Assembly (NCBI GenBank): GCA_024223125.1
Contig: JAAEOP010000766.1
Location: 1-14,467, forward strand
Length of the DNA: 14,467 nucleotides
Direction: 5' to 3'
Source of the DNA: Chloroflexota bacterium
GTDB taxonomy: Bacteria > Chloroflexota > Anaerolineae > Promineifilales > Promineifilaceae
A program made the position numbers and the translations under genes. This document shows, piece by piece, positions 7,165-14,467 of the stretch (position 1 is the stretch's first letter; each line of letters begins with the position of its first letter). Under the pieces are notes generated by a model. The model did no database searches and was not told the DNA's origin. It saw nothing but the letters and a program-made list of their open reading frames with translations.

Positions 7165-10100
7165 CTACGGCCGTAACGGCAAATGAACCATAACCGCCTC
7201 ATCGCTGGCGCTGCTGGTTGGAGTTTGATTGCTTGTGGGCAAAGTTTGCAAGGTAGATACCGTGAGATGGCTGATGTTGTTATAAGGATCACCCTGGATT
7301 TCGTGGCTCTCCAAAACCCCACCGTAATCCGTATCGGCCGCAGCGGAGTCTACCTGTACATAAATTTCCATACCGACACTAAAGAAACCGTTGAATTGGC
7401 TGTTGCCAGGACGATAACTGGGATGTTTCATATCCAAAACAAGCGACCCGCCGGCCGTCAGACTGCTAACATCTATCACACCCCAAACCAACCCTTCTGT
7501 ACCCAGATAATTCCAAAGCTGGTTCACGGCCGTCGGCGCGGGGTTCGGGTTAATGTAAAGATCGATCCAGAAAGCAGAGGTGACATCTCCGTTGCCTACG
7601 TTGGTGATCGTAATCTGTACATTGTCGGCCGTTACTTGAATATCTTCCACGATCAAGTCCGGGGCCGTCATTATGGCATTGGTATTTTGAATTACCGGTA
7701 AGAAAATGATGTTTTGGGCGACAGTAATGGTGATAACGGCCGTGTCCGTATACACCCCATCGCTGACGACATACCGGAAATAATCTTGCCCGTCGAATTC
7801 GGCCGCCGGTGAATAAGTAACGGTGGCGTCCAGGTTGATTTGAGCCGTACCACTGACCGGTTGGCTGATGCTTTCCACAAAGAACGTGTCCAAATTTCCG
7901 TCTACATTGATGTCGTTAGCCAGCACATCAGTCGTAACCGCTACCCCGGCGTAGGTAAAGACGGTGTCATCCACGGCGATAGGTGGATCATTGACCGGGG
8001 TCACGTTTAGCGTCACCGTTACCGGCGGGGAATAGTTGAAGCCATCAGTCGCCCGGTAAGTGAAACTGTCTATGCCATAGAAGTTGAGCGTCGGTGTATA
8101 TACAAACGTGCCAGCGGCGTTCAGAACCAGTGTCCCAGACAGCGGCTGGCTGTCGAGGGTGGCTGTGATCGGATCGCCATCCTGGTCAATATCATTGTCC
8201 AAAAGGGTGGGTAAGGTGACGTTGAGTGGAATGTCTTCTGTAGCTGTGTAAACATCGCCCAAACTGATGGGCGTATGATCATCATCCACAATCGTGCCTA
8301 TCCCCTGGCCGTCGCTGAGCGAGCTGTTTTGCAAACTGATCAAGGTGACTGTAAACGTTTCGGCCGCTTCATCCACGGCATCATCCAGAAGCGGCACGAC
8401 GATGAAACCACTGTTCTGACCAGCCGTGATGGTAAGTGTACCGGAAATGGGTGTGTAATCGCTGCTGCCGACGGCCGTGCCATCCGCCGTTGTATAGTCA
8501 ATAATCACATCTTCAATGCTGGTCGGATGGAGGGTAACGGTGAACACGGCCGTAGGCGACAACTCATCTACAATCACGTCGGCAATACTCACCCCACCCA
8601 GGTCATACACAATTAGCGAGAAATCCCCTACAACGGTCTGATTCCCGGCCAGGTCTTGGGCAATTACCCACAAACTGTACGTGCCCGAAATGGGTATTGT
8701 CGGTATGTAGTCCCAGCTTGTACCGGCAAATGTGATTGATTCTTGTACGGCCGTACCATCCGGCAAATAAACCCAGGCCGTCAGTTGAGCCACCCCATAC
8801 CCATCCGTCACCGAACCGCTGAGGATGGGATTATTGTTGTTGATGAGAACCTGTGTTATTTGCTGGGTAGCTGTTAACACAGGCGGTACGGTGTCTACCA
8901 CCACATCTTGCCAATTGGTGAAGGTGAAATTGCCAACCTGATCCGTAGCGCTGATCCGCAACGTGTGGGTAATGCCATCTTCTTGGGGCAGTTGCCAGGC
9001 GTAAGCCCAACTTTGAGAACCATCTGTTTTAGGCGTATACACATTGGCTGCGTTCCAATTGGCGGCGCTGCTGTCTAATTGTACGGTTACGGCCGTAACC
9101 AACGAATTTACCGGATACGGATCAAACGCCAGTCCGGTAAGAGAGGCATAGGTTCCCTTCACACTTAAGGGAATGGTGGGCGTAATCACCGGCGGTACAG
9201 AGTCTACGAAGAAGTTCACCGTGACCACATCACTTACATGACCCTGCCAGTCGGTGGCGCGGGCTTCAATTTGCCAGGTACTGCTTTGGGTTGGCGGTGT
9301 AATGGTTGCCGACCAAAGATTGCTGCCCGTGGCTGTCAGCCACGGATCTGTACCGTCTTGGCGGATTTCTACCTGGGCAATACCGCTGCCCGGCCCATCA
9401 TCGGCCCAACCGTAGATTTGCTGTGAGCCACCGGCAATAGCAAACCCTGGGGGAATATAGATGTCCACTACCGGTTTATCGCCATCAATATGATGGCTAA
9501 AGCTGCCGGCGTGAACGAATGTATTATTCCAGGAGAGGTCGGCCGTACCGGTTACGGCCGTTATGCTTGTTAAATCAGCCGCTAACTGACCCGTCAGGGT
9601 GATAAAATGGGTGGCTGTGGGGGCTAAGTCGGGCACACTCAAAATCCAATTCTGACCGCTGCCGCAATTAGCCGAACAGGTAGCCCCAGTCACACTTTGC
9701 AAGGTTAAATGGGAGTCTGTTGTCAGAGCGATTTCCAAACCGGATACCAGGTCACTTTCAGCATTGGGCAGGGTCATAATATAGCTCAGGCTGTCATTTG
9801 GCCCTTGCGTGACGTGTGTTGGCTGGGGGCTGGTCAGGCTCATGTTGATGCAGGGGGCTTGCGGTTGGCCGGCATTCACATTGCCAATGGTAGACGGGTC
9901 AATCCATTCGTAATAATCAGGCCAGGTAGGTTGTGGATAGTTGGTCGTGGGGAAGACAGTCCAGGCGGTGTTGGCGTCGTCTTCGGCAAAAGCTAACAGC
10001 CGCAAAGTGGCAATGCCGCTAACGGTGATGGGTAGTTTGGCTTCGGTGTCGCCGGTTTGTCCCTGGGCAAAAGTTAACGCGGAAGATGTCCAATTTGTGC

Positions 10101-13100
10101 CATTGTACGCCCATAACAGCCCCTCGGCCGCATCTGTACCAGTTACCATCATGGCGTAGTCGGCCGCAAAGGGGAGCGGGTCGCCATTCATGGCCGTGCT
10201 GCTGCCGCCAACGGCCGTGTCCAGATAAGCCCACATTGTGCCATCTAAATCCCACCACGCATTTTGCCAGCCCAGATAAACGGCATTATTGTCCCAGGTG
10301 GTGTAAAGGGTTTGCGTGTCAAACAAACCATTGCTTAAACAATTTTCGTTCTCATCCAGCCGTTCATTGCTGCGCCATTCATTATGAGCCAGGTCCAAAT
10401 AACCATCTATGTTGATACCCGCGCCCACATACCAGGGGCCAAAATTATAAAAATTGAGATTGTCGGCCGCATCCACTGCCCCGATGTGTACATACCAATC
10501 ATCGTTGGCGTTCAGGTTAATGACCGCGCTGTTACCGGAGACGCCGCTGCTGGGCACTGTATCGCTAAGTGTGTCACTGTCTAGTAGAACATTGGCCACG
10601 CCGCTGCCATCAACTGGCGTGTTCCAGGTGACGGTTAATGTAGTTGGCCCGCTGAAATATGTACCCGGATCGCTGCTGAAGGTGACCGGCTGCAAACCTG
10701 TGGGCGGTAGATTGTCTATGGTGATGATGCGGTAGACGATTGTGTTGTTGCCCGCTTTATCGGCCGCTCGTACCTGGGCCGGGTAACTGACAAATTCACT
10801 GTCTGCGGGGAAGCTGATGGTCAGGCTCCAATTGCTACCATTGACGGCCGCCGCTTCCCAACTGACGCCCCCATCTACACTGACTTCTACAGAGGCCACG
10901 CTGCTGCCACTGTCTGACACGGTGCCGCTGAACACGGCCGTTTGCTGCACAAAATCTCCATCCAGCGGCGATGTTACCGCCAGCGTGGGCGCGGTTGTGT
11001 CGGCGCTGCTGCTGCCCGTGACGATGAACGTCCCGCTGGCGCTGCTGCTAATGTTGCCGGCTTTGTCTTCGGCAATAGCCCGGATGGTATGGGAGCCGTT
11101 ACTGAGTGTTGTCCAGATGCGGAACACACGGGCCGATTGGCCGTCGTCTGTCCACGGTTCGGCTGCCCATGCGGCCGTTACTGTCTGGCCGTCAATTTCA
11201 AAGTAAATTTCTTCAACACTAAACTCGGCCGCAGCGTAATCACTGACTTCGGCCCGTAGTTCAACGGGGGATATGCCGCTGGCGCTGCCGCCTTCCGGCG
11301 GGTAGAGCAGGCTGATTTGCGGGGCGGTATCATCTACCACAAAGGCGCCTGCGTACCAGACGGTGTTGTCACTTTCCTGATTGTTCACACTGTCATTGGC
11401 GCGAGTATAAAGACGGTGAAGTTGTTCATTGGCTGGCGTGTAGTCCAGGTTCCAGTAGGAGAGGGCTGCACCGGGGTTGTTGAGCGTTACGGCCGTCCAT
11501 GTTAGCGGTATGGTCGCGGTGACGGTGCTGGTAGGCACAGTGACGGGCACAATGCCATATTCCACATCTTCCACACCGATGTAAGCCACGGCCGTGGAAA
11601 CGCCATCATCACCCAGGAACAATGTGATGGGCGTGGCCGCCAATTCGCGGTAGCCCATATCGGCCCGTTCTCCGCCGCCGGTGGGCACAATGGCTAATGG
11701 CGAGGCGGTGTCTACGGCCGGAGAAGCCGCTTGCAAGCGCAAGGAGCCTGTTTCAAAAAGTGGGTTCTGGCCAGTCAGGTCATTGTCGCCCGGCGTGACA
11801 TTGGTGTAATCGGTATTGTTGAAGAGTAAGTTGTAGTCGGAGAATAGTTGGGCGATGCCATCCGTTTCCAGGCCGCTGGCGTTATTACTCAGGATGTTGT
11901 TTTCTACGTTGGCCCAAGTACTGGCATCGGTCGCATACACGGCCGTTGTGCCGCTTACGATGGTATTGAAGGAGATGTCGGCTGTGGAACGGCCGCCTAG
12001 CCAGACACCACGACTGCCGCTGAGGATATTGCCTGTAATGGAGATGCTGTTCGCACCGCCAGTGATAGTGACACTTGTGGTCGGCGTCCCCTGACCCGTA
12101 ATGTCGAAACTGCTTACCCCGGCCTGCACAACGCCATCGAAAGTAACGCCAGGGCCGCCGTTACCCAGAATAAACGTATCCTCGGCGCTATGACCGACCA
12201 ACTGTATATAGCTAGAAACAGTAACGGATTCATTATAATTGCCCGCCCCAACACCGACACTGTACTGTACATCATCGGTAGCCAAAGCTGCCAGGTCGGC
12301 CGCGGCCGCATCCAAAGCATCTTGAATAACGTCGAAGGCATCTACACCCCAGGTCAGGCCATCGTTAGCGCACAAATCACAATAATCATCGTCGGCGTAA
12401 AAAGCGGCCGAACCCTGCTCCAGATAGCCAACATCTACCCGATTCCCGGTGCCGGGCGGGGTGGGGTCGGCGGGGTCGCCGGCGTCAATGATGGGCGACT
12501 CATCCTTCACCCGGTAATCTTGATCGGCGCTGTCTGTAAACAATGGATCGAGGAACTCTTCGGCCGTGCCTGGTGTGAGCGGATTCATGTCTGTGCCGTT
12601 GGCCCAGTAGAGATTGTAGTTGTGGAGATAGGTAGAGCCAGGGCAGGTTCCGGAGCCGTCGAATTGTAGACCGGTACTGCTGTTGTAGGCGATGATGATG
12701 TTGCGTATGTCTAGGGGGGCGCAGTTCACGGCCGTAATCCCATTTTCATTCCCCACCACCGTCAGGTTGACCAGTTCGGCGTCCGTAGCGCTGTCATCCA
12801 GCAGCAGCCCATTGATGTTGTCACGTAGAATATTGCGCGAGATAGTGACATCGCTGCTGCCATCTTCCACGATGATACCGTCCAATGCGCCGCCGCCGGC
12901 CACAGTAAAGCGGCCGAATTCACTCCCCACAACTCCTTCAGCCCGAACCAGAGAAGCCGGCGGGTTGTTATCTGGCGGCGTGATGATGGTGCGATTAGCG
13001 CCCGCGCCTACCAGCGCCACACCGCTGGGCAAAGCAACCGCTTCCTGGTAAACACCGGGCATGACAGTTATCTGGTTGGCCCCGCTGTTGAGCGCCTGCT

Positions 13101-14467
13101 GGATGCTGCTGAATTCTTGGCCACTTGTTCCCACCAGGGCATCCGACCGGTAGGTATGATAACCGGCCGTAATAACAGAACCGGCCGTCAGACGATACAA
13201 ATCCAGGCTGCTGTCTAGGAAAGCGGCGTTGGTGTGGTCTGTATTGGTCGTATCTATACCGTAGCTTGACCAATCGGGTGACCAGTTGGTACTGCTGCCG
13301 CCGACGAGTGTGGCATTGTCCGTGCTGATGTCAAAAGTCTCTTGGATGGTGGCATCAGTCCAACTGGCAGAACTACTACTGTTGGGGACAACGATGGCTA
13401 CATCATCAACCGTCAGCCGTTCTTGATAGATGCCTACCGGATCGTAACGATACAGGCTGCCGACATCATTGCCCGGCACGGCATACAGTTCGTTGCCGAT
13501 GAGGGCTGTACTACCGCCAGCATTCACGGCCGTAGGCACATCATCATCCGTAGGGGTGGCGCTGTTACCGTCGCCCAGGATTTCCCAGGCGTCATAAGGA
13601 ATGTTGTAGCGCATAAATTGACGGCCGTTGCCGCCGGGTGTGGCGTAGATGTAATAACGGCCGTCCCAAGACATGGCCGACCCAGAGCTAATGGCGTAAG
13701 GCGAGTCGGCAATATTGCAATTCCATGAATTAGATGTCCAGCGGCAAAAGTCTGTGCTGCTGCCCCCTTTGAAAGCATACAGGGCGTTGTTGGCCCACAC
13801 CAGAGCGGCCCCATCATCAATGCCGCTTAAACTGGCCTGGCTGGTCCAACTATCTGTATTCGTGTCGTACACTCGCAGCGAATTATTGCTGTTGCCAAAA
13901 AGGGCATAAAGATTGCCATTACCGTCGCCGGTAACGGCCGCTCCAGGGTACACAACCATGTCGAAAAAACCGTAAGCTGGTAACGATTCTTGGGTCCAAT
14001 TGACGGCCGAACCGGTGTAATTCCCCCGGAATAAGCGCGCGCCAGAAAATTCGCCGTTGGCATAAGAGAAAAAGTATTGGCTGATATGACCTCGGCTGAT
14101 ATTGCCAGCGCCATAGAGTATGCCACTGCTCGCCAGGGTAAGCTTAACGGCCGAACCGAACCCCGAAGAAAGCGGGTGGGCGGTTACATTGTTGTTGTTA
14201 TCATTCAATTCATCCAGTTGGGTGCTACTGCTGCCGACCCAAATCTGGCTGGCGCTGTTGCCAGCCAGGGCATAGACGCCAGAGGAGAAGACGCCGTCAA
14301 AGGTTTCACCCACAGTCAGGTTGGTTCCCGAAAGGCCATAACTGACAAAGTTAGCCGTATTATGCTGTACGCCGTCTCCCCAATCTACTGTGGAAAATTC
14401 GCCGCCGACGTATAGTTTGTTGCCAATAACCAGGAATGTTTCCGGGGAACGATAACTGCTGCCATAA
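7165..14467 (-). CDS. Giant secreted multidomain surface protein, 5' end off window
   Basis: The frame is open to the right edge and gives 2433 visible residues; the GTG at 14313 is internal, not the start. In protein order, with approximate positions: propeller/Kelch-like repeats (14467-13420; LYVGGEF, LYAFKGGS, LYAVPGND); a first beta-helix (13120-12440; FSSIQQAL then ITVMPGVY), ending SPIIDAGDP and DVGYLE; a second beta-helix (12350-11650), ending DMGYRE; three Ig-like modules (11340-10440; DDTAPQIS, DTTAPTLAV); a DOMON/CBM9-like module (10430-9890; IDGYLDLAHNEW, TTWDNNAVYLGW); a DUF11-like module (9850-9490); three more Ig-like modules (9490-8605; VPPVITP, VPPVLTA); Calx-beta (8600-8290; DYTTADGTA, ETFTVTLISL); two cadherin-like repeats (8270-7715; VNDPPIAVDD); and CARDB (7670-7230). 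It ends with a Thr/Ser-rich linker and HLPLRP. It probably serves in adhesion, matrix or carbohydrate binding. No enzyme active site or transmembrane anchor is recognised. The frame is intact throughout. Confidence 0.88.
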   Translation of the reverse strand, partial: YGSSYRSPETFLVIGNKLYVGGEFSTVDWGDGVQHNTANFVSYGLSGTNLTVGETFDGVFSSGVYALAGNSASQIWVGSSSTQLDELNDNNNNVTAHPLSSGFGSAVKLTLASSGILYGAGNISRGHISQYFFSYANGEFSGARLFRGNYTGSAVNWTQESLPAYGFFDMVVYPGAAVTGDGNGNLYALFGNSNNSLRVYDTNTDSWTSQASLSGIDDGAALVWANNALYAFKGGSSTDFCRWTSNSWNCNIADSPYAISSGSAMSWDGRYYIYATPGGNGRQFMRYNIPYDAWEILGDGNSATPTDDDVPTAVNAGGSTALIGNELYAVPGNDVGSLYRYDPVGIYQERLTVDDVAIVVPNSSSSASWTDATIQETFDISTDNATLVGGSSTNWSPDWSSYGIDTTNTDHTNAAFLDSSLDLYRLTAGSVITAGYHTYRSDALVGTSGQEFSSIQQALNSGANQITVMPGVYQEAVALPSGVALVGAGANRTIITPPDNNPPASLVRAEGVVGSEFGRFTVAGGGALDGIIVEDGSSDVTISRNILRDNINGLLLDDSATDAELVNLTVVGNENGITAVNCAPLDIRNIIIAYNSSTGLQFDGSGTCPGSTYLHNYNLYWANGTDMNPLTPGTAEEFLDPLFTDSADQDYRVKDESPIIDAGDPADPTPPGTGNRVDVGYLEQGSAAFYADDDYCDLCANDGLTWGVDAFDVIQDALDAAAADLAALATDDVQYSVGVGAGNYNESVTVSSYIQLVGHSAEDTFILGNGGPGVTFDGVVQAGVSSFDITGQGTPTTSVTITGGANSISITGNILSGSRGVWLGGRSTADISFNTIVSGTTAVYATDASTWANVENNILSNNASGLETDGIAQLFSDYNLLFNNTDYTNVTPGDNDLTGQNPLFETGSLRLQAASPAVDTASPLAIVPTGGGERADMGYRELAATPITLFLGDDGVSTAVAYIGVEDVEYGIVPVTVPTSTVTATIPLTWTAVTLNNPGAALSYWNLDYTPANEQLHRLYTRANDSVNNQESDNTVWYAGAFVVDDTAPQISLLYPPEGGSASGISPVELRAEVSDYAAAEFSVEEIYFEIDGQTVTAAWAAEPWTDDGQSARVFRIWTTLSNGSHTIRAIAEDKAGNISSSASGTFIVTGSSSADTTAPTLAVTSPLDGDFVQQTAVFSGTVSDSGSSVASVEVSVDGGVSWEAAAVNGSNWSLTISFPADSEFVSYPAQVRAADKAGNNTIVYRIITIDNLPPTGLQPVTFSSDPGTYFSGPTTLTVTWNTPVDGSGVANVLLDSDTLSDTVPSSGVSGNSAVINLNANDDWYVHIGAVDAADNLNFYNFGPWYVGAGINIDGYLDLAHNEWRSNERLDENENCLSNGLFDTQTLYTTWDNNAVYLGWQNAWWDLDGTMWAYLDTAVGGSSTAMNGDPLPFAADYAMMVTGTDAAEGLLWAYNGTNWTSSALTFAQGQTGDTEAKLPITVSGIATLRLLAFAEDDANTAWTVFPTTNYPQPTWPDYYEWIDPSTIGNVNAGQPQAPCINMSLTSPQPTHVTQGPNDSLSYIMTLPNAESDLVSGLEIALTTDSHLTLQSVTGATCSANCGSGQNWILSVPDLAPTATHFITLTGQLAADLTSITAVTGTADLSWNNTFVHAGSFSHHIDGDKPVVDIYIPPGFAIAGGSQQIYGWADDGPGSGIAQVEIRQDGTDPWLTATGSNLWSATITPPTQSSTWQIEARATDWQGHVSDVVTVNFFVDSVPPVITPTIPLSVKGTYASLTGLAFDPYPVNSLVTAVTVQLDSSAANWNAANVYTPKTDGSQSWAYAWQLPQEDGITHTLRISATDQVGNFTFTNWQDVVVDTVPPVLTATQQITQVLINNNNPILSGSVTDGYGVAQLTAWVYLPDGTAVQESITFAGTSWDYIPTIPISGTYSLWVIAQDLAGNQTVVGDFSLIVYDLGGVSIADVIVDELSPTAVFTVTLHPTSIEDVIIDYTTADGTAVGSSDYTPISGTLTITAGQNSGFIVVPLLDDAVDEAAETFTVTLISLQNSSLSDGQGIGTIVDDDHTPISLGDVYTATEDIPLNVTLPTLLDNDIDQDGDPITATLDSQPLSGTLVLNAAGTFVYTPTLNFYGIDSFTYRATDGFNYSPPVTVTLNVTPVNDPPIAVDDTVFTYAGVAVTTDVLANDINVDGNLDTFFVESISQPVSGTAQINLDATVTYSPAAEFDGQDYFRYVVSDGVYTDTAVITITVAQNIIFLPVIQNTNAIMTAPDLIVEDIQVTADNVQITITNVGNGDVTSAFWIDLYINPNPAPTAVNQLWNYLGTEGLVWGVIDVSSLTAGGSLVLDMKHPSYRPGNSQFNGFFSVGMEIYVQVDSAAADTDYGGVLESHEIQGDPYNNISHLTVSTLQTLPTSNQTPTSSASDEAVMVHLPLRP

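Larger units (their letters stand above)
24..14154. repeat. Dispersed highly iterated palindrome ACGGCCGT (core CGGCCG)
   Basis: Exact copies of the octamer start at 24, 147, 916, 1134, 1326, 3110, 3969, 5645, 6968, 7167, 7526, 7736, 8471, 8546, 8747, 9089, 9554, 10211, 10934, 11489, 11588, 11939, 12728, 13526, 13621 and 13657: 26 copies, against about 0.2 expected at equal base use. The core hexamer occurs about 57 times, against about 3.5 expected. GCCGGC, of identical composition, occurs only about a dozen times by eye. Copies lie in all three genes and in all three codon phases (21 as Thr-Ala-Val, 3 as Gly-Arg, 2 as Arg-Pro), and one overlaps the stop codon of the giant gene. Near-copies differing at an outer base are also frequent (TCGGCCGC, TCGGCCGT, ACGGCCGC). 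Counts were made by eye and may be off by one or two. Confidence 0.9.

Noticed and set aside
14311..14313. GTG as the start of the giant gene
   Set aside because: The frame continues open to the right edge and encodes more propeller-like sequence (LYVGGEF), so the real start and signal peptide lie outside the window.
7183..14415. Many plus-strand open frames of 60-172 codons opposite the giant gene, for example 7183-7701 and 12190-12669
   Set aside because: They lie antisense to a long intact frame with recognisable domains, show no domain of their own and have no ribosome sites. They are shadows of a stop-poor Thr/Ala/Val-rich gene.
1..14467. Insertion sequences, attachment sites, tRNA or rRNA genes
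   Set aside because: No transposase or integrase frame, terminal repeat pair or RNA gene signature was seen.

Overview
The window holds three very long or long genes, all on the minus strand, covering nearly all of it. In transcription order (right to left) they are: a giant secreted multidomain protein whose 5' end lies beyond the right edge (7165-14467); a cytosolic NB-ARC (STAND) ATPase with a helical/TPR-like C-terminus (4354-7026); and an exported beta-helix / clostripain-like (C11) cysteine peptidase / PKD protein whose 3' end lies beyond the left edge (1-4225). The gaps are 137 and 128 bases. I see no tRNA, rRNA, CRISPR array, transposase or phage gene.

The architectures suggest a large-genome, filamentous or surface-attached member of Chloroflexota (Anaerolineae, Caldilineae or Ardenticatenia type). 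The signs are huge extracellular proteins assembled from beta-helix, Ig-like, Calx-beta, cadherin-like, CARDB and PKD modules, short FLPV/HLPL-type motifs near the C-terminus, and a bacterial NB-ARC protein with an AAA-like core and TPR-like tail. This assignment is inference from protein style, not from a marker gene.

The giant protein is probably a surface or matrix protein: propeller-like N-terminus, two beta-helices, a run of Ig-like modules, a DOMON/CBM9-like module, Calx-beta, two cadherin-like repeats and CARDB. The C11 protein has a signal peptide, a long beta-helix, a peptidase domain with His795 and Cys880 in place, and Ig/PKD modules. The NB-ARC protein sits between them, has its own good promoter, and carries every core motif of a nucleotide-driven switch but no recognisable effector domain.

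The most striking signal is not a gene. The palindromic octamer ACGGCCGT occurs 26 times, and its core CGGCCG about 57 times, across all three genes. Chance would give well under one and about 3.5 copies respectively. Every one of the 21 Thr-Ala-Val tripeptides in the three proteins is encoded by ACG-GCC-GTN, and the octamer also occurs in the other two reading frames. It therefore behaves as a highly iterated palindrome at DNA level, comparable in kind to cyanobacterial HIP1 but with a different sequence.
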